From CAYYFX01 sp964571855 (lineage in GTDB: Bacteria; ARS69), in the NCBI GenBank assembly GCA_964571855.1, contig CAZNDO010000001.1, forward strand, positions 682,001 to 746,000: 64,000 nt of DNA. Direction: 5' to 3'. The notes below the pieces were generated by a model. The model did no database searches, had not been told where the DNA came from, and worked only from the letters and a program-made list of their open reading frames with translations. Positions within the stretch are counted from its first letter, which is position 1, and the number at the start of each line of letters is the position of its first letter. The position numbers and the translations under genes were made by a program. This document shows, in pieces, positions 25,855-34,445 of this stretch.

Positions 25855-27372
25855 ATGGCATCCCCTGTGAAGCGGTTCCTGCTCGGCGCCACGCTGATCG
25901 GCGCCGGCCTGGCGGCGGGACTCGTCCTGTCGTGGCAGGTGGACGTGGGCGGCACGAAGGCCGGGCGCACGGTGGCGCTCGCGGACAACCCCGCCCTGAC
26001 CGCGGAGGCCGTGCCCTCGAACCTGGAGAGCCCGTTCGTCGCGGTCGCCGAGCGTGTGGTGCCGGGCGTGGTGGCCATCTCCACGGAGACGCGCAGCTCG
26101 GATCGCCGGCGCGCGGGCACGTTCCACCCGTGGGGCGACATGTTCGAGGACCTGTTCCCGAACGACCCGCGCCGGCAGCAGGACGACGAGCCGCGGCGCG
26201 GACCGCGGCAGCAGGGCTCCGGCTCCGGGTTCATCCTGGACCGGGACGGCTACATCATGACGAACAACCACGTCATCAACAACGCGGAGAAGGTCACGGT
26301 CACCTTCGCCGACGGCGAGGAGCTGGAAGCGAAGCTGATCGGCCAGGATCCGGAGACGGACGTGGCGCTGATCAAGGTGGACCCGAAGGAGTACGAGGGC
26401 GGGAAGCTGCCGTCCCTGGACATCGGGAACTCGGACGCCATCCGCGTGGGCGACTGGGCCATCGCGGTGGGCAACCCGTTCGGGCAGCTCGCGGGCAGCA
26501 TGACGGTGGGCATCGTGAGCGCGAAGGGTCGTCAGGATCTGAACATCATGGGCGGCACGCCGCAGTACCAGGACTTCATCCAGACGGATGCGTCGATCAA
26601 CTTCGGCAACTCCGGCGGACCCCTGGTCAATGTGCGCGGAGAGGTCATCGGCGTGAACACGGCGATCAACCCGGCCGGCCAGGGCATCGGGTTCGCGATT
26701 CCGATCAACATGGCGCGGCGGATTGCCGACCAGTTGAAGGATGGCGGTCGCGTGGTCCGAGGCTACCTCGGCATCTATCCCCAGGCGCTGACCCCTGAGC
26801 TCGCCGAGAGCCTCGACGCCCCGACGAAGGAAGGCATCCTCGTCGCGCGGATCGAGGACGACACGCCCGCCTCCCAGGGCGGTCTCCAGCAGGGCGACCT
26901 GATCGTGGAGATGAACGGCGAAACGGTGAAATCGGACGTGAACACGTTCCGGATGACCGTGGCGCAGCAGCCCGTGGGCGAGAAGCTCCGGCTCAAGGTC
27001 TTCCGCGACGGCAAGACGCGGAACCTGGAGGTCACGCTGGCGGAGCGGCCGAGCGCGGTGCCGGCGAGCATGCCGGGCGGCGCCCCGGAAGAGGAGCGCC
27101 CCTGGGCCGGGCTGCGCGTGGAGGCCGCGGGACGCGGCGAGACGCAGGGCCTGGACGCCACCGAGGGTGTCGTCGTGACGGACGTGGAGCCGGAGAGCGC
27201 GGCCGAGGACGCCGGCATCCGGCGCGGGGACATCATCAAGGAAGTGGGCAACGTGGAGATCACGGACCTCGGGGACTACCGCGGCGCCGTGAAGAAGTAC
27301 GAAGGGAAGAAGGCGGTCGCGCTGCTGATCCAGCGCGGCGAGCAGACGCTGTACGTGGGAGTGAAGCCCTAA
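25855..27372 (+). CDS. HtrA/DegP-type periplasmic serine protease with two PDZ domains
   Basis: The 505-residue Do-like protease has an N-terminal signal or anchor (RFLLGATLIGAGLAAGLVLS). The trypsin-like domain shows His in IMTNNHVINNAE (~140), Asp in DPETDVALIKVD (~169) and Ser in INFGNSGGPLVNVRG (~252). PDZ1 (GYLGIYPQALTPELAESLDA; GLQQGDLIVEMNGE) and PDZ2 (VVVTDVEPESAAEDAGIRRG) follow. Such proteases degrade or refold envelope proteins under stress. The sigma factor gene follows within 25 bp and may be co-transcribed. Confidence 0.95.
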   Translation: MASPVKRFLLGATLIGAGLAAGLVLSWQVDVGGTKAGRTVALADNPALTAEAVPSNLESPFVAVAERVVPGVVAISTETRSSDRRRAGTFHPWGDMFEDLFPNDPRRQQDDEPRRGPRQQGSGSGFILDRDGYIMTNNHVINNAEKVTVTFADGEELEAKLIGQDPETDVALIKVDPKEYEGGKLPSLDIGNSDAIRVGDWAIAVGNPFGQLAGSMTVGIVSAKGRQDLNIMGGTPQYQDFIQTDASINFGNSGGPLVNVRGEVIGVNTAINPAGQGIGFAIPINMARRIADQLKDGGRVVRGYLGIYPQALTPELAESLDAPTKEGILVARIEDDTPASQGGLQQGDLIVEMNGETVKSDVNTFRMTVAQQPVGEKLRLKVFRDGKTRNLEVTLAERPSAVPASMPGGAPEEERPWAGLRVEAAGRGETQGLDATEGVVVTDVEPESAAEDAGIRRGDIIKEVGNVEITDLGDYRGAVKKYEGKKAVALLIQRGEQTLYVGVKP

Positions 27373-27395
27373 CCCCCGGGTGAGGACAACGTAAC

Positions 27396-28250
27396 GTGGC
27401 ACGACGCGCACCCAACTTCGTCGACAGCGACGACTCCTCGCTGGCGATCTACCTCCGGGAGATCCGGCGGACCGACCTCCTCACGCCCGAGGAGGAGGTC
27501 AAGCTGGCCCGGAAGATCCGCCGCGGGAACGCGGACGCGCTGAACCGTCTGGTGCAGGCGAACCTGAGGTTCGTCGTGACGGTGGCGCGCTCGTACCAGG
27601 GGCGCGGGCTCGGCCTCGCGGACCTGATCGAGGAGGGGAACCTGGGGCTGATGAAGGCGGCGAAGCGCTTCGACGAGAAGCGCGGCTTCCGCTTCATCTC
27701 GTACGCGATCTGGTGGATCCGGCAGTCCATCCTGCAGGCGCTGCACGACCACTCGCGCGTGGTGCGCATCCCGGTGAACCGGGCGGCGCGCGCGTCGCGG
27801 ATCGAGCGGACGGCGCAGGCGCTGGAGCAGACGCTGGGCCGGCCGGCGTCCCTCTCGGACGTGGCGGAGGCGCTGAAGATCACGGAGGACGAGGTCCGCG
27901 AGCACCAGGCGCTGATCCAGCGCGCGGTGTCGCTGGACGCGCCCGCCGTGGACGACGGCGAGACGCCGCTGCTGCAGCTCCTGTCGGACGATACGCAGGA
28001 CGCGGACGAGCGCATCGCCGAGAAGGACCTGGCGAAGGACCTGCGCGAGGCCATGCAGGACCTGGACCCGCGCGAGCGGAAGATCCTCACGGACTACTTC
28101 GGCATGGAGACCGGCGAGGGCGTGACGCTCGAGTCCATCGGGAAGGAGCTGGGGCTGACGCGCGAGCGTGTGCGGCAGCTGAAGGAGCGCGGCATCCGGA
28201 AGCTCTTCCTGCGGAAGGACCGGGAGAAGCTGCGGTCGTACCTGCAGTAG
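27396..28250 (+). CDS. RNA polymerase sigma factor, sigma70 family (RpoD/SigA-like)
   Basis: The 284-residue product (GTG 27396) has region 1.2 (SLAIYLREIRRTDLLTPEEE), 2.1-2.4 (NLRFVVTVARSYQGRGLGLA; GLMKAAKRFDEKRGFRFISY; AIWWIRQSILQAL), region 3, and region 4 (LDPRERKILTDYFGMETGEG; ESIGKELGLTRERVRQLKER). The strong core regions and absent N-terminal 1.1 suggest either a compact primary sigma factor or a group 2 factor. Standard -35/-10 boxes throughout the window fit its class. It closely follows htrA. Confidence 0.9.
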   Translation: MARRAPNFVDSDDSSLAIYLREIRRTDLLTPEEEVKLARKIRRGNADALNRLVQANLRFVVTVARSYQGRGLGLADLIEEGNLGLMKAAKRFDEKRGFRFISYAIWWIRQSILQALHDHSRVVRIPVNRAARASRIERTAQALEQTLGRPASLSDVAEALKITEDEVREHQALIQRAVSLDAPAVDDGETPLLQLLSDDTQDADERIAEKDLAKDLREAMQDLDPRERKILTDYFGMETGEGVTLESIGKELGLTRERVRQLKERGIRKLFLRKDREKLRSYLQ

Positions 28251-28315
28251 GCGGGCGGGGGGCCGCCGGGCCGAACCCGGGCGCGCGTGGGGCGTTCGAA
28301 GGCGAAGGACGGACG

Positions 28316-28341
28316 GCGCGGGAGGATCTGTCCTCCCGCGC
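28316..28341 (+). terminator. Terminator-like hairpin after the sigma factor
   Basis: A perfect 11-bp stem GCGCGGGAGGA / TCCTCCCGCGC with a 4-nt loop, 66 bp past the sigma-factor stop. The 343-bp gap 28251-28593 otherwise holds only GC-rich spacer and the promoter of the M23 gene. Confidence 0.6.
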
Positions 28342-28516
28342 TGGCGTTTGCGGCCGGGGCCGCGGCACTTCGGCCGGGGCCGCCTCGCATCCGCTGGGCA
28401 TCCTTGGCTGACATTGGCAACCCGCCGCCGCCCGGGTATTTCTGCTTGAGGGCCGCCCGCGGCCGGCCGATTCCTGGGCAGGCGGAGGTGGGGCAGGGGC
28501 AGCCATCCCGGCCGGG

Positions 28517-28545
28517 TTGACGGGTTCCGGGATGCGGGTTAGGGT
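28517..28545 (+). promoter_or_regulatory. Promoter for the M23 peptidase gene
   Basis: TTGACG (28517-28522), 17-bp spacer, TAGGGT (28540-28545). The start codon is 49 bp further on with a GGAGG site. Confidence 0.7.
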
Positions 28546-28593
28546 GCCCGGTCGAAACCGATCAAGATTCGCAAAACCGCGGAGGACACGGGG

Positions 28594-29571
28594 TTGAAGG
28601 CACTCCGCCAGGCGTGGGCGTCCATCGTCCGCCGGGCCCGCAAGCGCTACTCCGTGATGGTCCTCTCGGGACCCGAGGGGCGGCTCCGCCAGTTCCAGAT
28701 CCCCGGCGTGGTGATCCCGGCGGCCATCGGCGTGGCCTCGGCCGGCCTCGTGGGCGGCGGCGCCATGGTGGTGGACTGGGCCACGCAGCGGGCGGACCGC
28801 ATGCACCGCGCCGCCCTGGAGCTGGAGAACCTGCGACTGGGCGAGCAGCTCACGGACATCCGCAAGTCCGTGGAGCTCTTCGAGCGGCGCATGTCCGAGC
28901 AGCTGGAGCTGGAGCGCACCTTCCGCAGCCTGGCGAACCTGGAGCCCATCCCGGACGACGTGCAGCTCCTCGGCGTGGGCGGTCCGCCGCCGTTCGAGCA
29001 GCTGGCGGACGAGGCGTCGCCCTTCCCGCTGGTGCGGGAGGCGCGCACCACGATGGACCGCCTGGACGACCTGAACCGCCGCGCGCGCTTCCAGACCGAG
29101 AACTTCCAGGACATGGTGGACAACCTCCGCATCGCCCAGGACGACCTGGACCGGCGGCCGTCCATCTGCCCGGTGCGGGAGGGCATGTTCACCTCCGGCT
29201 TCGGCGTGCGCACGGATCCCTTCACGGGGCAGCCGGCCATGCACCGCGGCGTGGACTTCTCCGCGTGGCCGGGCACGCCGGTGTTCGCCACGGCGGACGG
29301 CGTGATCGTGCAGGCCACCACGAACGAGACGCTGGGCAAGTTCGTGGAGATCGACCACGGCAACGGCATCCTCACGCGCTACGGACACAACAGCAAGGTG
29401 CTCGTGAAGGCCGGCCAGAAGGTGAAGCGCGGCGATCCCATCGCCGAGGTGGGCTCCACCGGCCGTTCCACCTCCCCGCACTGCCATTACGAGGTGGAGG
29501 TCAACGGCAACCACGTGAACCCGTGGCGGTTCATCCTGGACGGCGGCCCGGGGCTGGTGCGCGGGGCGTAG
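28594..29571 (+). CDS. M23-family (LytM-type) cell-wall endopeptidase or regulator
   Basis: TTG 28594 is the start because GCGGAGGACA precedes it. Residues ~40-65 form a membrane helix (IPAAIGVASAGLVGGGAMVV). A coiled coil follows (LELENLRLGEQLTDIRKSVE). The C-terminal LytM domain has MHRGVDFSAWPGTPVFA (metal His/Asp) and SPHCHYEVEVNG (HxH), a complete zinc site, so it is probably active on peptidoglycan cross-links. Coiled coil plus LytM resembles MepM/EnvC-type division and growth hydrolases. Confidence 0.88.
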   Translation: MKALRQAWASIVRRARKRYSVMVLSGPEGRLRQFQIPGVVIPAAIGVASAGLVGGGAMVVDWATQRADRMHRAALELENLRLGEQLTDIRKSVELFERRMSEQLELERTFRSLANLEPIPDDVQLLGVGGPPPFEQLADEASPFPLVREARTTMDRLDDLNRRARFQTENFQDMVDNLRIAQDDLDRRPSICPVREGMFTSGFGVRTDPFTGQPAMHRGVDFSAWPGTPVFATADGVIVQATTNETLGKFVEIDHGNGILTRYGHNSKVLVKAGQKVKRGDPIAEVGSTGRSTSPHCHYEVEVNGNHVNPWRFILDGGPGLVRGA

Positions 29572-29675
29572 CGCGCGGCTCCCGACACGGCGTTTCGTCC
29601 GCGTCCGCGTCCGCGTTCCCGTCCCGCACTTCGCCTCCCATTGCCGGAGTACGGTTGACGCGTACGTAGTGGCCC

Positions 29676-30638
29676 ATGGCCGGGCCGCGCCTCATGGACC
29701 GCTTCCGCGAAGCCATCGCCGTCCGGCGGTTGAGCCGGAGGACGGAGAAGGCGTACGCCGGATGGATCTGCCGCTTCGTGCGCTTCCATGGCGGACGGCA
29801 TCCGAGAGAACTCGGCGCCGACGAGATCCGGGCGTTCCTTGCCGCACTGGCGGTTGAGGGCAAGGTCAGCGCGTCCACGCAGAGCCAGGCGCTGAGCGCC
29901 ATCCTGTTCCTGTACAAGGCCGTGCTCGAGGTGGATCCGGGGTGGATCGAGGATCTGCCGCGCCCGAAGCAGCCGACGCGCGTGCCGGCGGTGTTGACGC
30001 CCAGCGAGGTGCGACGGTTGCTGGATGCGATGACCGGCGTGCCGCGACTGGTGGCGTACGTGCTGTATGGGGCCGGTCTGCGGTTGCTCGAGGCGTTGCA
30101 GTTGCGGGTGCAGGACGTGGACTTCGAGCGATGCCAGATCACCGTGCGCCGCGGGAAGGGCGCGAAGGACCGGCGCACCGTCCTGCCGGCCGCGGTCAGC
30201 GCGGATCTGGGGCAGCACCTGGCGATCTGGCGGCGCGGCCACGCGGACGACGCCGCGCGGGGCGGCGGATGGGTGGCGCTGCCCGACGCCCTGGAGCGCA
30301 AGTACCCGGCGGCCGGCCGGGATTGGGGATGGCAGTGGGTCTTCCCGGCCACGCGCACCTACCGCGATCCCGCCACCGGCCGGCACCGGCGGCACCACCT
30401 GCACGAGACGGTCGTCCAGCGCGCCGTCCGGGACGCCGCCCGCCGGACGGGCATCCCGAAGCGGGTCTCGCCGCACACCCTGCGCCACTCGTTCGCGACG
30501 CACCTCCTCCAGGCCGGCTACGACATCCGTACCGTGCAGGACCTCCTCGGCCACCGGGACGTGAGCACCACGATGATCTACACGCATGTACTGAACCGGG
30601 GAGGACTGGGGGTCCGGAGCCCGCTGGACCAGCTCTGA
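29676..30638 (+). CDS. intI: Integron integrase (IntI-type tyrosine recombinase)
   Basis: IntI recombines folded single-stranded attC sites with attI or attC. The 320-residue protein has the SAM-like N-terminal domain (MDRFREAIAVRRLSRRTEKA) and catalytic Arg in LYGAGLRLLEALQL. The IntI-specific insertion follows (ALPDALERKYPAAGRDWGWQ, then WVFPA). HTLRHSFATHLLQ, LLGHRDVSTT and nucleophile Tyr in MIYTHVLNRGG complete the set. No lesion is seen. Unlike most integrons it is transcribed toward the cassettes, which begin 170 bp past its stop. ATG 29676 is used; ATG 29694 is an alternative. A weak TTGCCG-N16-TACGTA lies just upstream. Confidence 0.95.
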   Translation: MAGPRLMDRFREAIAVRRLSRRTEKAYAGWICRFVRFHGGRHPRELGADEIRAFLAALAVEGKVSASTQSQALSAILFLYKAVLEVDPGWIEDLPRPKQPTRVPAVLTPSEVRRLLDAMTGVPRLVAYVLYGAGLRLLEALQLRVQDVDFERCQITVRRGKGAKDRRTVLPAAVSADLGQHLAIWRRGHADDAARGGGWVALPDALERKYPAAGRDWGWQWVFPATRTYRDPATGRHRRHHLHETVVQRAVRDAARRTGIPKRVSPHTLRHSFATHLLQAGYDIRTVQDLLGHRDVSTTMIYTHVLNRGGLGVRSPLDQL

Positions 30639-30811
30639 CCGCAGGGCGAAGCCGGCCTACGCAGACCTGCATATGCAGCGAGCTCGCGCCTTGGCGCCTG
30701 CCCCGCCCCTTGTCCGGACGTCGGTTGCACCACTTGCGCCGCGGATCGCGGCGGCGTTAGCCTCGGGAGGATGCTGGACGGCCCCGGTTGGGCGGGTCCG
30801 TCGAAGTTCAG
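30639..30811 (+). promoter_or_regulatory. attI: Presumed attI region and cassette promoter (Pc)
   Basis: The 173 bp between the intI stop and the first cassette should hold attI, ending at G30811 where cassette 1 (TTATGC...) begins. The junction reads GAAGTTCAG|TTATGC, whereas the identical second copy of this cassette has GCAGAGTCG|TTATGC, which locates the crossover. Inside lies a candidate Pc: TTGCGC (30734-30739), 18-bp spacer, TAGCCT (30758-30763). Confidence 0.6.
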
Positions 30812-30850
30812 TTATGCGTACGTTCGCTTGTAGCCGAGGGAGGTGGACCG

Positions 30851-31177
30851 ATGGAACTTGAGCGGGCGCATCGTCTGATCGAGTTGGCCATGTGCGGTGC
30901 ATGGCTCTTGGCGTACTACTCCCGGATGCGCACAACGGAAGTCGACGTCGCCGCGGGAAACCCGCTGGGCGGGATTCGGGCGGCGGTTCGCCCGCTTTGG
31001 ACCATCGCGCTGGTACTGATGGGCCTGACGATTCCGCTGTGGCTTGAGCGCGCGTGGCAGCCTCTGGCCCACGCGATTGTCGTACCGACCCTCGTTGCCG
31101 GGGGGATCGCGGGTGTCCTCACGTCCCTGGCCACGCGCGAGAGCGTGAGGCGGCGTGCTGCCGGTCAGGGCGCATAA
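30851..31177 (+). CDS. Cassette 1: small membrane protein (same as cassette 8)
   Basis: The 108-residue product, ATG 30851 with GGGAGGTGG upstream, has three hydrophobic helices: LIELAMCGAWLLAYYS, LWTIALVLMGLTIPLWLE and AIVVPTLVAGGIAGVLTSLA. A positively charged C-terminus (RESVRRRAAGQGA) suggests it stays cytoplasmic. Its TAA stop lies inside the attC inverse core. Cassette boundaries are 30812-31227 (416 bp). An identical copy lies at 35245-35660. I do not recognise the family; membrane-associated cassette proteins are common in environmental integrons. Confidence 0.8.
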   Translation: MELERAHRLIELAMCGAWLLAYYSRMRTTEVDVAAGNPLGGIRAAVRPLWTIALVLMGLTIPLWLERAWQPLAHAIVVPTLVAGGIAGVLTSLATRESVRRRAAGQGA

Positions 31178-31233
31178 CACCGGAATGCAGCGGACGACGC
31201 TTCGCGCCGCCGCTGATCCCGACGACGTTAGCG
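31172..31233 (+). repeat. attC: attC1 (short type, ~62 bp)
   Basis: Inverse core GCATAAC pairs with the start of its own cassette (G|TTATGC). Arms AATGCAGCGGACGACGC and GCGCCGCCGCTGATCC fold back on each other, and the site ends at core GTTAGCG with crossover at 31227|31228. Confidence 0.88.
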
Positions 31234-31248
31234 CGCGGGAGGGCTGAA

Positions 31249-31701
31249 TTGGGTGCCAGGCAGTACAGAAAGTGGCGCGGGCGACCGATCTCAGATGCCG
31301 ATCACAATGCCTGCGTCCGCGCGATCGGCCCGCGGTACTCCCAACTGATACACCCAGTAACGGCAGCGCTAGGCCTCGGTCCACGCGGCCGGTTCCATCG
31401 GAATCCCGATGCTCCGTGTGTGTACGTATTCCGCTCCCCGGAGCTTGCGGCAGAATCGCGGGGGCTCGTGTTCCATGTTCAGCTTTCTCCCGACGAGTCA
31501 TTCGCGGAGTTGATCCTCCGCGAATGGGAGGGCGTCTCACCGTTGGACACGAAGGAGTGGAACGCGCTGCAGGCGAACACATGGGAGCCATCCAAGACTA
31601 CTTGGCGGGGATTCAGAATCTTCAGGGAGTTCGACGTGGAACAAGCGACGGTTCTCGTGACGAAGGCCGTTGCCCGGTTTGACACGCTGTACGGTCCGTA
31701 G
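31249..31701 (+). CDS. Cassette 2: hypothetical 150-residue protein (same as cassette 4)
   Basis: TTG 31249 is chosen because GCGGGAGGG lies just upstream and no ATG/GTG fits the frame. The soluble product contains RQYRKWRGRPISDADHNACV, a YVFRSPELAAESRGLVFHVQ strand and REWEGVSPLDTKEWNALQAN, and ends RFDTLYGP. No signal peptide or known motif is seen. Cassette 2 spans 31228-31838 and recurs at 32536-33146. GC content is visibly lower than in the flanking chromosome. Confidence 0.75.
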   Translation: MGARQYRKWRGRPISDADHNACVRAIGPRYSQLIHPVTAALGLGPRGRFHRNPDAPCVYVFRSPELAAESRGLVFHVQLSPDESFAELILREWEGVSPLDTKEWNALQANTWEPSKTTWRGFRIFREFDVEQATVLVTKAVARFDTLYGP

Positions 31702-31707
31702 CCTGGC

Positions 31708-31844
31708 GCGCTAACAGGCGCTTGCAGCGGACGAGCGCCGGGGGTCATGATGCTGGAGGCTGTCGTTCGCGGCAAACGCGCCCGCTGTACCGACGGTGGT
31801 CGGTCGCGTTTGGCGCTCGCCGCTGAACCGCAGAACCGTTATCC
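31708..31844 (+). repeat. attC: attC2 (long type, ~137 bp)
   Basis: GCGCTAAC matches its own cassette start (G|TTAGCGC). Arm CAGCGGACGAGCGCC pairs with GGCGCTCGCCGCTG leaving one unpaired A, the extrahelical base expected of attC. Ends at core GTTATCC; crossover 31838|31839. Confidence 0.93.
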
Positions 31845-31858
31845 GGGCGGGGACGTTC

Positions 31859-32395
31859 ATGCGACCACTCGGCCTCAACCAGTTCGCGACGACCATGGGA
31901 CTGGTTCTTGCGGCGACGCCGTGTCCGGCCTACGAGGCTCAGCACGTAGTGTCGTCGGACCTCCAAGGGGCGCCGCCCTTCGAGTGCGTCCTTCAGTACA
32001 CCGAATCGGGCACGACGCTCCGCTTCGCAGCCTGCGCGGACACATCCGCCGTGGCAGGTGATCTCGTCGCGACGGTGGAGATCCGCGATCAACACAGGAC
32101 GTTGGCGCGAACGCCGCTGCGGGGCGTACCGTGCCGTCTTGGTCTCGCATGGCACTTCTCGATCCAGCACGATCTCGCCTCTACGTCACGGCTCCACCTG
32201 ATGGCTCAGAGCCGGGGCCCGCTGCCGGCCGGAACGACTTGGACATTTGAACTCGGACCTCTAATCACGACGTCCTTTCACGTGGCGGCGGGCCCATCTT
32301 GCACCGACCGAGATGGCCCGCCCAATTGCGGTGACCTTGAGATGCCGACGTTCCATGTCCTCCATCTGCGAAACGGCAAGCTCGTGGACCCGTAG
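31859..32395 (+). CDS. Cassette 3: secreted protein, same divergent family as cassette 10
   Basis: ATG 31859 opens MRPLGLNQFATTMGLVLAAT followed by PCPAYEA, a signal peptide. The 178-residue product shares an ordered pattern with the cassette-10 protein: PFECVLQYTESGTTLRFAAC, DLVATVEIRD, WHFSIQHDLASTSRLHL, TWTFELGPLITTSFHVAAGP. Identity is low but collinear, so I infer common descent. It ends with two Cys (SCTD, NCGD) that may form a disulfide. Function unknown. Cassette 3 is 31839-32535. Confidence 0.72.
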   Translation: MRPLGLNQFATTMGLVLAATPCPAYEAQHVVSSDLQGAPPFECVLQYTESGTTLRFAACADTSAVAGDLVATVEIRDQHRTLARTPLRGVPCRLGLAWHFSIQHDLASTSRLHLMAQSRGPLPAGTTWTFELGPLITTSFHVAAGPSCTDRDGPPNCGDLEMPTFHVLHLRNGKLVDP

Positions 32396-32405
32396 TGAAG
32401 AGGCC

Positions 32406-32541
32406 GGATAACTACGCGCTTGCAGCGGACGAGCGCCGGGGATCATCATGCTGGAGGCGCTCGGGCGCGGCGTTCGCGCATCGTGATCCGCCAGCGGTCG
32501 GTCGCGCGAACGCTCGCCGCTGAACCGCAGAGTCGTTAGCG
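32406..32541 (+). repeat. attC: attC3 (long type)
   Basis: GGATAAC complements its cassette start (G|TTATCC). GCTTGCAGCGGACGAGCGCC pairs with CGCTCGCCGCTG. Ends at GTTAGCG; crossover 32535|32536. Confidence 0.92.
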
Positions 32542-32556
32542 CGCGGGAGGGCTGAA

Positions 32557-33009
32557 TTGGGTGCCAGGCAGTACAGAAAGTGGCGCGGGCGACCGATCTC
32601 AGATGCCGATCACAATGCCTGCGTCCGCGCGATCGGCCCGCGGTACTCCCAACTGATACACCCAGTAACGGCAGCGCTAGGCCTCGGTCCACGCGGCCGG
32701 TTCCATCGGAATCCCGATGCTCCGTGTGTGTACGTATTCCGCTCCCCGGAGCTTGCGGCAGAATCGCGGGGGCTCGTGTTCCATGTTCAGCTTTCTCCCG
32801 ACGAGTCATTCGCGGAGTTGATCCTCCGCGAATGGGAGGGCGTCTCACCGTTGGACACGAAGGAGTGGAACGCGCTGCAGGCGAACACATGGGAGCCATC
32901 CAAGACTACTTGGCGGGGATTCAGAATCTTCAGGGAGTTCGACGTGGAACAAGCGACGGTTCTCGTGACGAAGGCCGTTGCCCGGTTTGACACGCTGTAC
33001 GGTCCGTAG
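32557..33009 (+). CDS. Cassette 4: exact duplicate of the cassette 2 protein
   Basis: The 150-residue sequence is the same as at 31249-31701, including the TTG start and GGGAGGG site. The whole 611-bp cassette (32536-33146), including attC, reads the same as cassette 2. A single cassette (3) separates the copies. Confidence 0.78.
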   Translation: MGARQYRKWRGRPISDADHNACVRAIGPRYSQLIHPVTAALGLGPRGRFHRNPDAPCVYVFRSPELAAESRGLVFHVQLSPDESFAELILREWEGVSPLDTKEWNALQANTWEPSKTTWRGFRIFREFDVEQATVLVTKAVARFDTLYGP

Positions 33010-33015
33010 CCTGGC

Positions 33016-33152
33016 GCGCTAACAGGCGCTTGCAGCGGACGAGCGCCGGGGGTCATGATGCTGGAGGCTGTCGTTCGCGGCAAACGCGCCCGCTGTACCG
33101 ACGGTGGTCGGTCGCGTTTGGCGCTCGCCGCTGAACCGCAGAACCGTTAGGC
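33016..33152 (+). repeat. attC: attC4 (long type, copy of attC2)
   Basis: Same bases as attC2 apart from the last six, which belong to the next cassette (GTTAGGC instead of GTTATCC). This shows the crossover lies directly after the G at 33146. Confidence 0.93.
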
Positions 33153-33168
33153 GCAAGAGGTGGGCAGG

Positions 33169-33726
33169 ATGCGAGGCGGCCTTGCGGGGATCTGCGTAGC
33201 TGCCGGGATGTGCGCCTCCTGCGCGCCCATGCGCAGCGACGGCCCGCCGCCGGAGGCCCCTCCGACGTTTGATCAGATGACCGAAGAACAGCGCTTGGCG
33301 CTTTGGGACTTCTTGCCGATAGGCTCATCGTCTTCACAGTGCCGGGCAGTTGTGCCGACCCTGGGCGCGCTGCGGCCCGAGGGAGGACTTGGTCTGGAGG
33401 ACGCAGTCGCCCAGGTATCCCTTCTCGACCGCCAGCTGAGGCTTGAGTTCAACTTCCTTGCGGACACCCTCTACAGTTGCTACTACAACTCTCTGGCGTC
33501 CGAGTCGGCGGCGTCCGGAGATTCTCTGTACGAGCGCCTGAAAGCGTTCTATGGGTCAAGACTCGGGACGCCCGAATGCTCGGAGTCGGTGGACGTGGAC
33601 TACACAGTCCGAGGCTGCTCGTGGAATGCGGACTCAGTCTGTGTCGGTCTGAGCAGTTTCCACGTCGAGACGCCCTACCGGACACTGGGCTGGGGCTATC
33701 AGGTCTGCCGGAATCCACGTCCCTAG
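33169..33726 (+). CDS. Cassette 5: putative lipoprotein (same as cassette 6)
   Basis: ATG 33169 follows AGAGGTGG; a GTG nine bases earlier is an alternative. MRGGLAGICVAAGMCASCAP looks like a lipoprotein signal with Cys at residue 18. The mature protein has a Pro-rich linker, a helix FDQMTEEQRLALWDFLPIG, YSCYYNSLASESAASGDSLY and CSESVDVDYTVRGCSWNADS, with several Cys that may form disulfides. Family not recognised. Cassette 33147-33859 (713 bp) is followed immediately by an identical copy. Confidence 0.72.
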   Translation: MRGGLAGICVAAGMCASCAPMRSDGPPPEAPPTFDQMTEEQRLALWDFLPIGSSSSQCRAVVPTLGALRPEGGLGLEDAVAQVSLLDRQLRLEFNFLADTLYSCYYNSLASESAASGDSLYERLKAFYGSRLGTPECSESVDVDYTVRGCSWNADSVCVGLSSFHVETPYRTLGWGYQVCRNPRP

Positions 33727-33732
33727 CGGCGC

Positions 33733-33865
33733 GCCTAACAAGCGCTTGCAGCGGACGAGCGCGGAGGATCAGACTCGATTGTGATTCCTCGCGTGCGCAG
33801 CGCCCGGTGGGCGGACGAGATCGCGTCCGCGGGTGCGCTCGCCGCTGAACCGCAAGACGTTAGGC
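33733..33865 (+). repeat. attC: attC5 (long type)
   Basis: GCCTAAC complements its own cassette start (G|TTAGGC). Arms CTTGCAGCGGACGAGCGC and GCGCTCGCCGCTGAAC. Ends at GTTAGGC; crossover 33859|33860. Confidence 0.93.
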
Positions 33866-33881
33866 GCAAGAGGTGGGCAGG

Positions 33882-34439
33882 ATGCGAGGCGGCCTTGCGG
33901 GGATCTGCGTAGCTGCCGGGATGTGCGCCTCCTGCGCGCCCATGCGCAGCGACGGCCCGCCGCCGGAGGCCCCTCCGACGTTTGATCAGATGACCGAAGA
34001 ACAGCGCTTGGCGCTTTGGGACTTCTTGCCGATAGGCTCATCGTCTTCACAGTGCCGGGCAGTTGTGCCGACCCTGGGCGCGCTGCGGCCCGAGGGAGGA
34101 CTTGGTCTGGAGGACGCAGTCGCCCAGGTATCCCTTCTCGACCGCCAGCTGAGGCTTGAGTTCAACTTCCTTGCGGACACCCTCTACAGTTGCTACTACA
34201 ACTCTCTGGCGTCCGAGTCGGCGGCGTCCGGAGATTCTCTGTACGAGCGCCTGAAAGCGTTCTATGGGTCAAGACTCGGGACGCCCGAATGCTCGGAGTC
34301 GGTGGACGTGGACTACACAGTCCGAGGCTGCTCGTGGAATGCGGACTCAGTCTGTGTCGGTCTGAGCAGTTTCCACGTCGAGACGCCCTACCGGACACTG
34401 GGCTGGGGCTATCAGGTCTGCCGGAATCCACGTCCCTAG
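33882..34439 (+). CDS. Cassette 6: tandem duplicate of the cassette 5 lipoprotein
   Basis: The 185-residue sequence matches 33169-33726 exactly, offset by 713 bp, with the same start context. The two cassettes are in direct tandem, as expected from integration of one circle next to another at attC, or from replication slippage. Confidence 0.72.
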   Translation: MRGGLAGICVAAGMCASCAPMRSDGPPPEAPPTFDQMTEEQRLALWDFLPIGSSSSQCRAVVPTLGALRPEGGLGLEDAVAQVSLLDRQLRLEFNFLADTLYSCYYNSLASESAASGDSLYERLKAFYGSRLGTPECSESVDVDYTVRGCSWNADSVCVGLSSFHVETPYRTLGWGYQVCRNPRP

Positions 34440-34445
34440 CGGCGC

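Noticed and set aside
29590..29625. GTCCGC/CGCGTC short tandem run before intI as a regulatory repeat
   Set aside because: Only three hexamer units in GC-rich spacer; no palindrome or LexA-like site.
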